Assembly (NCBI GenBank): GCA_028532985.1
Contig: JANCIK010000009.1
Location: 2,790,001 to 2,854,000 of the forward strand
Origin: Stropharia rugosoannulata
Taxonomy: Eukaryota > Basidiomycota > Agaricomycetes > Agaricales > Strophariaceae
DNA: 64,000 bases
Direction of reading: 5' to 3'
Notes under the pieces: model-generated
What the model was told of the DNA's origin: nothing
Seen by the model: the letters and a program-made list of their open reading frames with translations, nothing else
Databases searched by the model: none
Translations under genes and position numbers: made by a program
Part shown: in pieces, positions 1 through 11,370 of the stretch
Numbering within the stretch: the first letter of the stretch is position 1
Layout: the number at the start of each line of letters is the position of its first letter

Positions 1-2
1 TG

Positions 3-1262
3 GCATTAATCCAAGATATCAGAGGCTTGGCTTCTGCCATGCCTTCCAACTATACCAGGAGCCTCAAGCTTCTGGCTATTAACTTAGTATGCACAGCACT
101 CAGCTGGTCTGCTGGGTCTTTTACTCTGCTGACCACTCGAACTTTGTAGAACCACTGGCATGATCCCCATGGCAGCATTACTCGTATCATTAATAACAGC
201 AAGGCTGTTGATATTCTTAACAAGATGCATGCCATCTACACCTCCTTAGAGGCGGATCACCACTTCTGCACTTTCTCTCCCACTGCCAATGCTTTTATCA
301 CTCTGCATGAGCAAGTTTTAAAAGCAAAAGCCGCTGCTTCGCACCAGCACATGCATACTCCCACTGGACCTGTACATTATGCACTTGCTGTCTCTCTTTA
401 TCTTTTAACTGCCTGCTCAGCACAATGTTTGCCTCCTCTCGTGCTCCTCTGCCGATCCTGAGATGGTCTCTGCCCCTGGAGGTACCTCATCCCCCGATTC
501 TGATAATGACAAGGTGTGGCTGACTTCCTTCACCTTTTTAGATATTACTAACATGCAGCTGTACCTCCTCCTTAAAAAGATGGCCCTCGATGACAAGATC
601 GAGGCTGCCACTGAGGGCAGAGTACCTAGCCGCCAGAATACCCCAGAGCCTAGCCCCTCGAATAAGCGCTCAGCACCTCCTCCCGACACTCCTCGTCAGG
701 TTTGTTCTGTTGCATTTTCCTTCCCTTGTTACTTTCTCATTTCTATGTCAGCAGGAGCATACTGAGGCCAGTGGACATTGCACTCGTGTGCTTGGCCACA
801 GCATGACACTCTGCTCTTCTGACAACCGGTGCTCTCCTTGCGACACACTGTTCCATGATGCTTCCTCTAAGAAGGCCTGTCTCGGCACTGACAGTGTTCC
901 TACTTTCGCCGATTCTCCTTTCATTGTACAGTGTGCATTCTTTGCCCTTATTCTTCTCTGTTGTGTCCACTGAACTCTTTCATCTTCTTTTAGGTACCAA
1001 TCTTACTCTCTCGAACAACAAGGTCAATGCCTGTCTCGATGCTGCTACCAACCTCCTTAAGGAACTGCTGAACACTGGGAACCCATCCGAGCTCGTCACT
1101 CGCCATCTCATCGGAGACTTGCAAGCTGAGATCATCTGTGACTTGCACAAGATTGACTTCATCCTGAAGTGCTATGCTCTGCTCGTTAAAGAGTTAGAGA
1201 CTTTACAGCACAGCTTGGATTTGACTGGGACCAGCCCTGCTGAGGAGCCTGCGCCACAGTGA
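3..1262 (+). pseudogene. Spliced ORF of unknown function, antisense to a gypsy element
   Basis: I do not recognise this protein. An open frame runs in from the left edge (frame starting at 3) with one TAG at 147-149. It reaches 371 and can be joined in frame across a 49 bp GT-AG intron (372-420) to an exon at 421-699, then across a 52 bp intron (700-751) to an exon from 752. A third intron is needed before the last exon, which ends at 1262 with TGA. Donor 894 and acceptor 992-993 keep the phase, but that donor is weak. The product would be roughly 350 residues, hydrophilic, with a Ser/Pro-rich middle and a helical C-terminus. It lies where the 3' part of the minus-strand gypsy element is expected, on the opposite strand and convergent with integrase. 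It could be an antisense ORF of the element, a captured gene fragment or a host remnant. Intron boundaries are inferred from sequence only. Confidence 0.4.
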
Positions 1263-1382
1263 TGGCCCTCTTAATTATTCTGCTGAGCACCTCAAAGTGG
1301 TCCTTAGCTAGTTTCTTTTGTACCTTTCCCTTTTAGTTTACCCAATATATTCTATTGTGGTCTCCTTTTCTACTTTGTGCCT

Positions 1383-2662
1383 CTAAGCATTGGGCTCCGC
1401 CCACCCATCCTCATCATCATCTTCTTTGTCTGCTGAGACTTGGCTGTTGCCTGAAACCATTCCTGGTTCATCAAAGATGTAGTCTTTAGGTATGGCCGGC
1501 TCGTAGTCTGGTGCTGACATCATCTTGCTGAGGTTCTTGCACGTTTGATCAATGATATCGTCTAAGTCTGCTGGCAGCTTCAGCTGGCGCCTGGCAAAGT
1601 AGGGTATTAAGCAGAATGCTGCGACTTTGTCTTTCAGCACCGACCCATCCAGCTCAGCAACTAGATAAGCACCTCCTTCCTTCCGCGCAATGACAATGTA
1701 TGGTCCATTCCAGCACACCAACATTTTGTGATTTAAGCTGGACTCAATGCCAGAGTTACGCATTAGCACAACATCACCAGGTTTGAATGCATAGTCCCTA
1801 ATCTTAGCAGAGTGTTTTCGCTCAAACTCTCTGATAGCATCCCGCTTTATCTTTGACACCTGCTGACACATTTCCTCCACTGTGTCCCTATGCTTGGCCA
1901 GCACATGCGCATGATACCCTACTAACTCCTCTGTGGTAAGTACGCAATCTGGTAACTTGACCAGCCACATCGCCTCAGCGATGTCCAGCAGTAGTATCGG
2001 GTGCGTGCCAGTGACCATGAAGAAGGGTGAACACCCAAATCCGCGGCACACTGTAACGCAGTCCGCCCACAACACATGGTAGAAGAACTTGCTCCAGCGC
2101 TTATGCACGCCCTCAGTACCTCCACATGCTTTCCACAACATTTGCCTGATGTCCCAATGGGGCTGCTCTATCTTTCCGTTTGCCTGAGAGTTGTATGCCC
2201 TGTAATACCATACTTCTTTTCTAAGTACTTGAGCGCTGCACGGAACAGTCCACTGTTATCTGTGATTATCTCTCTAAGACATCCCCAGCGGCAGATAATA
2301 TCCTCAAACATCCACTGTGCTATTGCCCTTGCATTCTCTTTCTTCAGTGAACAACCTTCCACCCATGAGCTCAGCACACACCTTCCGTGCACTATGTAGT
2401 TATACCCATTTGAGGCAGGTGACATGTGCATAGTATCCACGTGTAGCTGCTGGAAGATGCAAGGCATATGTGTCTCCGTCTGTGGAATCTGGATGATTGT
2501 CTTTTGCCTCAGCTGACACACATGGCATGTCTTGACATACCAGTAGACATCCCGCTCCAGCTCTGGCCACCAGAAGTGCTCCATCAGCAGTTTGCACGTG
2601 GCATATCCTGTCCTCCTGCTCTGAGTCACTCTCTGTAAGTGCTCCTGGTACGTGCTGAGCAA
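1383..2662 (-). pseudogene. Ty3/gypsy integrase, frameshifted
   Basis: Integrase of an LTR retrotransposon, which inserts the cDNA into chromosomes. Reading leftwards: a zinc-binding segment with a TCHVC pair near 2,545, the first catalytic Asp in QLHVDTMHM near 2,440, the second in TDNSG near 2,265, and the Glu in NGKIEQPHW near 2,170. The C-terminal half (2141-1383) has the GPY-type module (WNGPYIVIA near 1,700) and an acidic tail. The two halves are in different frames. A one-base shift near 2,200 gives a false stop at 2168, and the other frame continues through the Glu motif. So the D,D,E residues are all present but the gene is broken. Protease, reverse transcriptase and RNase H are missing upstream, which marks an internally deleted copy. 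Confidence 0.85.
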
Positions 2663-2723
2663 GATCCTGTGTTTCTATCTGTAGCCATGCCTCTTCCCTT
2701 GCTTTCCTCTTCGCTTTTCTATC

Positions 2724-2885
2724 TCAAGTAGGTGTAATCACCAATGGTTCCACAAGCTCAGTGTCTTTCTTGCTCCTAGTCGATTGCCTGCTCGGAGGCA
2801 GTATACCAAATGATGGTCTAGCCTCTGCTGGTTCTGCTAGCAACAACAGTGCAGGAAATTTGCCTTGCTTGTTACTTGTCCCCAT
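2724..2885 (-). pseudogene. Remnant of gypsy gag start
   Basis: A 53-codon frame opens about 80 bases past the primer site and ends at TGA. It begins MGTSNKQGK and later contains a basic stretch (STRSKKD). The position fits the beginning of gag. About 60 bases further on the sequence is already integrase, so most of gag and the protease-RT-RNase H part of pol are deleted. Assignment rests on position between primer site and integrase, not on a recognised domain. Confidence 0.45.
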
Positions 2886-2965
2886 TGTATTTGAAATTTT
2901 TGAAATGTTTTGTAATAGGTGCCAAACCGTGGTCCCTGAAACACTATATGAGATTTCTGAACCTA

Positions 2966-2984
2966 CCCCTGGCGGTGGGCTCCA
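2966..2984 (-). other. Primer binding site of the gypsy element
   Basis: On the minus strand the bases after the LTR end (CTCTCA, then two bases) read TGGAGCCCACCGCC. The initial TGG matches the CCA 3' end of a tRNA, as expected for first-strand priming. I cannot name the tRNA. The site sets the direction of the element: leftwards. Confidence 0.55.
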
Positions 2985-2986
2985 GA

Positions 2987-4450
2987 TGAGAGGTGTGCTG
3001 CGGGGCTAGACTCGAATCACAAGAAACACAACACACACAACCCCAGCAGAGCGAGATCCTATCCCTTAGATCAAGCAACGCTCTTCAGCTAAGCGGATTA
3101 TAGATGTCTACACTTCTCCTGGTCCTCTCCGCTGAGCAGACTGTGATGTTTTAAGAGTCTCGTGAGTTCAGTCCAGATGTCCGCTGTACAGTGCCTGCAA
3201 GTTTGTTTTTAAGGAGGGGTTTAATTCTAGAAGTCTCAGATTAATGTCTGGGCAACCTCTGCTGAGTGCAGGGTATCAATAGTAATGTATAGTTTTGATG
3301 GTGGCTCCGTGGGGCTTATTCTGCTGAGTGGGTTTGAGGTCCGGTGACCAATGCAGATGCTCACACAAGCTGGTATTCCCAATTGTGCCTTGCTCCACTG
3401 ACTATCCAAAGTCGTTCTGCTGGGACTGTCCAAAGTCCTATTCCGCTGAGGCTATCCAGAACCTCATTCACCTGGTGGTGCAGTCTCAATTCACAAAACA
3501 CTACAGTGCAAGTTTTTGTACATGGTTGTACTGACTCCCTGCTGAGCTCTCCAAATGACCCAGTGGCCTGAAGCTATCCAAAACTTCTATAATCCACAAT
3601 ACACTTCACAGTTAAAACCCTAACAAAAGCTAAACACAGCCCGCTGACAGTCTGGGACAGAGCCCAACACACAGATCTAGTGGGTAGACAATTGCTTGAT
3701 TTCCGTAGTTACAATTACAAGTTTATATAGACGTGTGCTGTGTACTAATTTAGGTGGAGAGTAAATACTAGCAATGCTGGACCAAAGGTCTGCTGAGCAC
3801 ATGTGCCTCTGCTGGGCATTTTGATGACTACTCTGCTGAGCACAACCTGATCCTGTTGTGCTGCCAGCCTCTGCCGAGAGACGCCATTAAACTCTGCTGG
3901 GCAGTTCCTTCTTGGTCATTGAGGCCTGGCTACTGCTGCCAAAGTTCCCCAGCAGAGCCCGTGCTGTGTGCATTGTTCATTCCCTCGGGCATCATACGCT
4001 CCAGTGTGCATGCCACAGTCACCTGACAAGTGGACTTGGGCAAATTTCGCCTTTGTGATGTGTTCTGCTGAGCCCCTTTGAGACACCATCTACACACAGT
4101 CCTGCTCGTCACCTTTGATATTTTCTGCTCAGCTGTACTCCTGTCATCTGCTGAGACACTGTCTACACACAGTCCTGCTCGTCGCCTTTGATACTCCTGC
4201 CTTCTGCTGGGATGACAGTAACTGTTATGTACTCTGCTGACAGCTGTTCCAGGTACTCCAACTGTGTACTTATTGCTTGTACAGTCTGCTGAACCCCACA
4301 CAACCACCTGCTGAGCACATGCATGATAGATTTGTGATACATGCGCTGAGCGCTGAGACGGCTGACCAGGCTAGTCACTGCTCTGCTGTACCCTTGCACT
4401 TCAGCCCAAACCGCCTGCTGTGGCCACTTACAGCCTTGGTGTAAACACAG
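2987..4450 (-). repeat. Gypsy 5' LTR (copy B)
   Basis: About 1,460 bp, aligned along its whole length with the solo LTR at 23,883-25,279 in reverse orientation. It ends in CTCTCA just before the primer site, so it is the 5' LTR of the minus-strand element. Its outer end lacks the first bases of the family consensus and abuts another LTR fragment at 4451. Relative to the solo LTR it has extra short tandem units, and most CAGCGG motifs have become CAGCAG. Confidence 0.85.
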
Positions 4451-4841
4451 AATACCAGCTTGTGTGAGCATCTGCATTGGTCACCGGACCTCAAACCCAC
4501 TCAGCAGAATAAGCCCCACGGAGCCACCATCAAAACTATACATTACTATTGATACCCTGCACTCAGCAGAGGTTGCCCAGACATTAATCTGAGACTTCTA
4601 GAATTAAACCCCTCCTTAAAAACAAACTTGCAGGCACTGTACAACAGGCATCTGGACTGAACTTACGAGACCCTTAAACATCACAGTCCGCTCAGCTGAG
4701 AGGTACCAGGAGAAGCATAGACATCTATAACCTGCTTAGCTGAAGAGCATCGCTTGATCTAGGGGATAGGATGTTCCTCTGCTGGGGTTGTGTGTGTTGT
4801 GTTTCTTGTGATTCGAGTCTAGCCCCGCAGCACACCTCTCA
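4451..4841 (+). repeat. Gypsy LTR fragment (copy C), head-to-head with copy B
   Basis: The last ~390 bp of the same LTR on the plus strand, from the segment before GTGTGAGCATCTGCA to the terminal CTCTCA. It meets copy B at 4450/4451, giving an inverted pair. It matches 24,887-25,279 with mainly CG to CA/TG differences. Confidence 0.8.
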
Positions 4842-4925
4842 CTGCCCTAAGTGAAAAAATCAAAAAGAACATACCCATATGGTTCCACCCAAACAACAAC
4901 ACCATAAACAACCAACCCCAACACA

Positions 4926-6500
4926 ATGAAAATCAAATCAAAAAACACCCCCCAAACAAACATAAAACTTCTTGCATACAGAATAATCACAAAATCAAAC
5001 AACAACCAAAAAACTGTATACTATTACTGTAATTACTGTATATACTTGAAAGAAAAGGGATGTTGGAACCCACATAACTGCCTAACACTCATTGAGACAC
5101 AAATTAATAATCTGTGTGAAAAATTTAAACCCCACACACAAGAACCACCAACACAACTAAACACAAATAACATAGACACCACTGAAACCTATACAACCAA
5201 TATCTTTAAAATAAATAAACAAACAATCATACATAACATGAATGCAGGTTACAGAATTTTCAGACAAAATAAGCATACAAATGACGAGCCAATATTACTC
5301 AATTATAACAACAACACTAACCAACAAAACATAAGTATAGATATATACACTGACAGAGCATGCAACTACAATAGTGAGAAAAACACATCTGCTGGAGCCG
5401 GAATATGGTATGATGATATGGATCCTTGAAACTGTGCAATAAAACTACCAAAACATATAGAACAAACAAATAATGCAGGCGAGCTAACTGCTATACTAAT
5501 TGCAATAACCCAAAACGACTTTGCAAATGACCTACACATATATACAGACTCATCATATGTGATAGACACACTACATAAACATAGAAATGAACATGAAAAA
5601 ATAGGATACATAAATATGACAAACAAAAACCTCATTAAAGCTACAATATCACATATCAGGATGAGACAAGGTGATGTATATCTACATAAAATAAAAGGCC
5701 ACAGTAACATCAAAGGAAATGAAGAAGCCGACAAATTAGCAAAAGACAGATCTATGAAACTAACCCCTGATGAAATTGACCTAACCATACCTAACTGTTT
5801 TCAAATAAATGGTGCAATGTTCACAAACCTCACACAAGCAACACTATATCAAGGCATAAAAGAGAAGGATGAAAACAAAATTAAACATAGAAAAGGTACC
5901 AAATGTATGCTAGAAAAGGTACAATGGTCAACCTTCAACAAATGGAATTACATTCCCACAAATAAAATCATATGGAAATCAATCCTAGATAAAGACATAT
6001 ATAGGAAAATTAGAGCCCTCTTATACAAAATTATACACAACTCTCTCAAACTAGGAGAATACTGGAACAAGATTGAACATCTAGAGTGGCATGCAACATG
6101 CCCATACAATAACTGTGGTGGAGCCTATGTGAACATCAAACATATATTAACCCAATGTGAAGCCTCCAGTCAGAAACACATGTGGAACCTTACAAACAAA
6201 ATCCTGGGAAAAAATAAAATAAACATTACCTACACTTCAATAGGTGATATCCTTGCATACCTCCTAATAAAAAATAAATCCCACACAGGGAAACCTGACA
6301 GATTCCTAAATAGATTAACCAAAATCATCACCATGGAAGCTCTATACCTCATATGGCTAACTTTCTGTAATTGGGCCTTCACAAATGAAATAAGACAAAT
6401 CACCCCCAAAAAAGAAGAAATTGAACAAAAACTGCTCTTCCGAATTAACAAAAGACTAAAAATGGACCAAATATTATCCCTGAAAAGAAAATGCAAATAG
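4926..6500 (+). pseudogene. Non-LTR retrotransposon C-terminal RNase H region, one internal stop
   Basis: A single frame (524 codons) broken only by TGA at 5427-5429. RNase H removes the RNA template strand. The active-site acidic residues are visible: IYTDRAC (~5,350), NAGELTAI (~5,480), YTDSSYVID (~5,545) and GNEEADKLA (~5,720). A Cys pair (YYYCNYCIY) lies upstream. A cysteine/histidine segment (CPYNNC, then HILTQC) follows near 6,100-6,160, as in C-terminal parts of fungal LINE-like polyproteins. The related basidiomycete motif I recall has Arg at the stop, so CGA to TGA is likely. The coding strand is extremely A-rich, unlike neighbouring copies. The reverse transcriptase domain is absent; the left side joins LTR copy C. 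The start at 4926 is only the first ATG after a stop. Confidence 0.75.
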
Positions 6501-6659
6501 TACAAAGTAACCAAATACACCATAATTAGAACCTGGACTAACATTATAAAAGACATAGAGAGTCTCCCAAATGATTGGATAGGTGTGCATGGGGTTTTAG
6601 TGGGTATGGATCACACTAAATGACCCCCCGGGTAAAACTGCTGACCTCAGCAGGATCAA

Positions 6660-7740
6660 GTCCCACACTACTCTATACACTGTAATTGTGAGGTTTGTAT
6701 GCCTCTGTACATGCTTTATAATGCACCTGGGCACTACCAGGCTGCTGGCCTATAGAGGCAACAAGTCTTGTGTGGCCTCTGGGCTAAGTAATGATTTTTA
6801 TTATTATAAAAAATTAAAAGCCAGATTTATGATTGTTTAATTAATTGTTAAATCTGGCAGCCTTGGTACGTGCCTTGCAGTGCACCTGGCCGCCAGATTT
6901 AATCACCAACAAGTCCTTAAGAGCCTCTGGACACAATAAATGATTTTTACGATCAGAAAAGATTGAAACCTGGATTTATGAAGGATGAATATTGTTTAAT
7001 TAACTCTAGGGTCCGGCAGCTTTTTTATGCACTTCACAGTGCAGCTGCTCAATACATCGTTGCCAACCTATAAATACAACAAGTTTCCGGCAGCTTCTGG
7101 GCCAAAAAAATGATTTTTACAAGTAGAAAAGATTGAAGTCTGGATTTATGAAAGATAAATATTGTTTACTTATCTGTGAGGGCTTGTAGCCTTTGTACAC
7201 ACCTTATAGTGCATTTGAGTACTACTTGGTTGCATACTTGTACAGTCAACAGATTTCCGGCAGTCTATGAGTATAAAAAGAATTTTACAATTAAAGAAGG
7301 TTGAAGGCTGGATTTAAGAAGGATAACAATTGTTTAATTAATCATGAGGTACAGCAGCCCTTTTAGATGTCTTGTAGTGCACCTAGCCACCATATTGTAT
7401 GGCCAACAGGTTTCCACTGGCTTTTGGGCATAAGGAATTGTTTTTATAGTTAGAAAAGATTAAAACCTGGATTTACAATAAGTAAAGATTGTTTAATTGA
7501 TTGTGAGGTCCAGCAGATTTTTACACATCTTGTAGTGCACCTGGTTGCTGTCTTGTGTGGCCAACAAATTTCCGGCGGGTGTTGAGCACAAAAATTGATT
7601 TTTAGAAGTAGAAAAGATTGAAACATGGATTTACAAAGAATAAAGATTGTTTAATTAATTATTAGGTCCCCCAACCTCAAGACATGACTTGTAGTGCACC
7701 TGGCTGCTGCCTCAGGCTACCAGATATTACCAATAGCAAG
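6660..7740 (+). repeat. Tandem array of ~160-170 bp units (array 1)
   Basis: At least six diverged units. Each carries a segment like GATTGAAACCTGGATTTA followed by GATTGTTTAATTAA, then a CCGGCAGC-like block, a CACCTGG block and ATGATTTTTAC. The GATTGAA-type landmark recurs near 6,810, 6,951, 7,121, 7,290, 7,449 and 7,607. Unit order for ~620 bp (6,683-7,306) matches a second array at 41,310-41,934. No coding sense is evident. Confidence 0.8.
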
Positions 7741-7744
7741 TTTT

Positions 7745-8105
7745 CGGAACCAGGTGAGTGCTTCAGGACACTCTCAACAAGACTATGCTGCAGCAGTCCT
7801 TTGTGACAGAGAAAGTACAATGTTGACATTGTACTATTCAAGAATCTCACCAAGCTGCTCTCCAAATGTCTAGTCACTGGCATGCTCATAATGTTGAATG
7901 AGTATACAGACATGCAGGTCTAATTTGCAAAGCATGCTTGGCTCATAAGATGACATCTTGAATTGGTGCATTCTGACATGCATGGCCTACTCTCAGTGCC
8001 TAAGCCTGAGGGACACCACTACTGGATGACATGTATTGTAGACTGCACTCACCCACATACTGTCATGTTCCTGAAGCACAAGTCAGATGCATTTGATGCA
8101 TAGTA
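7745..8105 (+). pseudogene. Decayed copia fragment (gag end and integrase N-terminal part)
   Basis: Broken reading frames match the copia family at 48,507-64,000. Near 7,755-7,830 the sequence corresponds to the end of gag (TLNKT, LQQSFVTE). Near 7,850-7,960 it matches the pre-integrase segment (SKCLVTGML, ACLAHKMTS). Near 7,970-8,105 it matches the integrase start (LVHSDMHGLLSVP, VMFLKHKSDAFDA). Internal deletions and several stops make it a fossil, older than the copies on the right of the window. Confidence 0.7.
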
Positions 8106-8234
8106 ACATTCTTCTGCACAAAAAAATGGCTCTGTCAAACACTATCCCACTATTGGATTACTTCTTGACCCCCTTTTTCTTCTTTTTTTTTGTGTGTCAA
8201 TTTGGGTCCTTGGCATGTCTGCACCATGTAGACA

Positions 8235-8991
8235 TTACAAGTAACTAGGACTACTACAAATGCAAGGCCCCCAGGCCTTCCTCCACTTGTCCCAAGGGTC
8301 TCTAAGCACTGCTGACGCACTATGTGCCCTAGACAGCCCCAAACAGAAACCTGGTTTTCGAGCAGCCCTAGTTTGAAGGGAGGGTTTGAGCATCCTCACC
8401 TGCAGTTGTGTTATTGCATGCAAGGGATCTATCAGCCAGCAGGTGTTCAGTACACATTTGTATTAGTAGGCTGGTGTGATGGCAGGGCAGCTGGCCCTGT
8501 ATTGTGTAGAAATCATTGAAAGGGAAAGTTGAGTCAACTTGCCTGTGGAAGTGTTTGTCCTGTTCCGTTGCTAGCCAGTCAGCCCTGGCCTCCTGCTACA
8601 TGGACTGCACATATGCTGTCTTATTTGTAGTTGCACTATGTGGGACCATCCCTACATAAAGGGCCGGTGGAAGCAGTGCAGTAGGCAAGCTCCGGCCCTG
8701 TGCAGCTGCACGAGCCACAGCATCTGCCTTGTCATGGCCTGCAATGCCCTTGTGGGAGGGAATGTATTGCAGCACCAGGTGCTCCCGCTGAAGACCCTGC
8801 AGTGCTGCCTCCATTGGTGTGACAATGTAGTAGCCCATGCAGGGCCAGGATATGTGCAAGACAACCATGATGGTTACTTTTAAACATGAAACCATGGTAG
8901 TTGCCCAGGTATATTCAAATATCCACAGTGGCAGTTGCCCAAGGTCTGGGGCAGTTTCCCAGCAAGAATTCTTGAAGACTAAAGCATACAC
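8235..8991 (-). pseudogene. LINE-type RNase H relic
   Basis: The minus frame 8991-8596 contains IPSHKGIAGHDKADAVAR (~8,760-8,705), the conserved His-...-Asp end of RNase H in fungal non-LTR elements. Downstream (8,590-8,235) the frame is broken but continues in the usual linker region. The N-terminal catalytic part and the reverse transcriptase are missing. It belongs to a different family from the A-rich RNase H at 4,926-6,500. Confidence 0.6.
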
Positions 8992-9904
8992 ACAATGGGT
9001 AATTGGCCCAAGGCATCTCTGCCATCAGCTGGCATGTGTGGCATCTCAGCTGAGTTTGAAATTTTGAGAGGGCAGTCATGGCCGAAGTTTTGACCTAAAA
9101 ATAGAACAAGGTCAAAAATGCTTGTGCTTATCATCACCTACACAGCCACATGTCTAAAAATGAAATTTTGTGATAAGATAAAGGCAAATTAAGGTGTCCT
9201 AAATATACCATTATTATCCTTATCAGGCAAAAGTTGATGGAGAAATAAGCAAAATGATCCTGCCAAATACAGGTAAATATTCCTCTTGATGCAGATAGAT
9301 TAGCCTGTATCTTGGTCATTTCTGGCTGATAAGCATGATTTTGGATGCTATGGACTCCAAAAAATGAATAGAATAAGGCTGGCTGACATTTAAAAAGGTG
9401 AGACATTTTACTGATACCAAAATGCATAAAAACAGTAATTTTATTGAAATCTGGGTTTATTCAGTTGTTGATAAAAAATCTAGGCCCTAGAAAATGTTGA
9501 AAAAATGTGGAATACCTTTTGATAATGTATGAGAGGTAGCCTGTCAATTTTCAGCCCAAAACACACAGAATAGCACATGTGGCACCAAAAACACTATTGA
9601 TGTGGAGGAGAACATAGGTGATGATGCTATTCTGACCTCAAAACTGGATCAAATCTGACGTTTAAACACTTTATAGGTAGATATTAGCTGGGATTATTAT
9701 TTTACCAAATATGGTTTGATTCTGTTGAGTGCTGATAGCTGTATAGCAGGTGCGCTTAAAACACGTGTTTTTATCATATTTTGTGTGCAGTACAATTAAT
9801 ACAAAGTGTGCAGAGAATCTAAAGATATGCCTGGGTTGGCAATATAAGCATACACAAGTTCCAAAAAACATCTAAAAAATCCATTCAGTATTGCCTGAGA
9901 TACC
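8992..9904. other. AT-rich interval without recognisable features
   Basis: Only short scattered frames on both strands. No repeat shared with the rest of the window, no splice-consistent ORF and no RNA gene was seen. Confidence 0.5.
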
Positions 9905-11260
9905 ATACTAGTGCCACAGGAGCTGCTAAATACCTTGTCTGTCAACACAAATGATGCTGCTGGAGCTGTCTCCTTAACCACCAGCAAACTCAAAGAAAAG
10001 GTTGGCCAGCATGTTGAGTCTGACACAATCAGCAACTCAAAAATAGTGGTTAGTCACATCACTAGTGTAGTACACCACATTTGCCCACTTCTATTCTGCA
10101 GGATTTTTTTGAACAGCTGTGCTACTTGTTAGCAGGGCTGTCACCAACAGTTCCTGAAGCCTTGGAGTACAACCAGCTTGCTGTTTTCTCAGGCAATCCA
10201 AGCACAGTCAATGACTTGGCTTTGGATGCAGATAAGCTATGGGAAGACATACTCAACCCATTTCTTAAATTAGCACTTGGATAGGGCACAGAAGTGGATA
10301 TGAGTCAGGTTATTAGGCACAGAAGACAGGGAATGGATGGACTCATCAACTTTGTTTGCTATTTTGTGATTAAGCCGGGAGTAAGCAAGGGCCTGTTTGA
10401 AGGAAAGCTATTGTACCTAATAGATGAACTGGAAAAGCAGTGAGTGATTTTCTCTGAAGCAATGAGTTGAAATTTATCTTAACATATGAAGATAATACAC
10501 CTTTAACTATGACTCTAAGCCTTAAATGTAGTGGTGCTCTTGTATGCACTTCTGCAGTGCCCAATAATACAGATGCCAAGGCCAACAAGCACACGGACAC
10601 CCAGCTCGTTCCAATTGATGTAGAAAACTTTGATACTGTCAAAGATAAGAATGTGCAATGGATACACACTGCTATTTCCAGGCAACAAATCTCCATATTC
10701 TCACTACCTATTTGCTCTTCACAATGCCCTTATATTACCATGGGAAGTTTACACAAAACAAGGCACCATGTACATTATCTCATTATCATGCCTGGGCTAC
10801 TTGCACACAGAATCTAATACATGTAGCCCATGTTAGCAACTATCCAAGAACTCAACACTTGAAGGAATACTTAGGCAACTTGAACATGGTGTTCATTCTA
10901 ACTCATCACTTGCATGGCATGGCTTTAATGATCTTCAAGAAAAGATGTGCTTGAAGACCCATCAAATTGAGTTTTACTATTTTTAGGGTCTCAATCAAGC
11001 CAAGAAACTTCTCAGAAAGGCCACGGCACTCTTGGACAATAAAAGATTGCTTATGGCAGTCTCGAGTAGTGATGTGAAGCAGGTGGATAGGGTAATTAGT
11101 ATTGGTTTTCATCAAAAGAAAGGAGTATGGGGATTACTTGCATTGATCATGGCAGCTGCTGAAGAATTCTATCAGCCCCAGAGCTTTACAGAAGAGGAAG
11201 ATATGCATGTAATACTCATATGGCGTTTGGCAGGCAATCAAGTATGTTCATAATGTGATT
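9905..11260 (+). pseudogene. Decayed multi-exon gene of a repetitive basidiomycete family
   Basis: Several short frames on the plus strand look like pieces of one protein. At 10,081-10,284 the frame has DFFEQLCYLLAGLSP and KLWEDILNPFLKLALG. At about 10,300-10,440 comes RQGMDGLINF followed by a KGLFEGKLLYLIDELEK segment. At 11,010-11,253 comes a helical piece ending YQPQSFTEEEDMHVILIWRLAG. I associate this arrangement with multi-copy hypothetical proteins of Agaricomycetes, from memory and without a firm family name. Stops and indels interrupt it and no full exon chain can be assembled. It may be the inner part of a transposon of unknown class. Confidence 0.4.
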
Positions 11261-11370
11261 GAAAATTTTGATATAGTTGAAGTCAATATCAATTATTGAC
11301 CATTTGTCCTAGCTGGATAGGACAAATCAAACCTAGAAACAATATGAGTAATGAACAATATATCTGGAAA

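Noticed and set aside
6660..7740. CRISPR-like repeat array
   Set aside because: Units are long, contiguous and diverged, without unique spacers, in a eukaryotic context.
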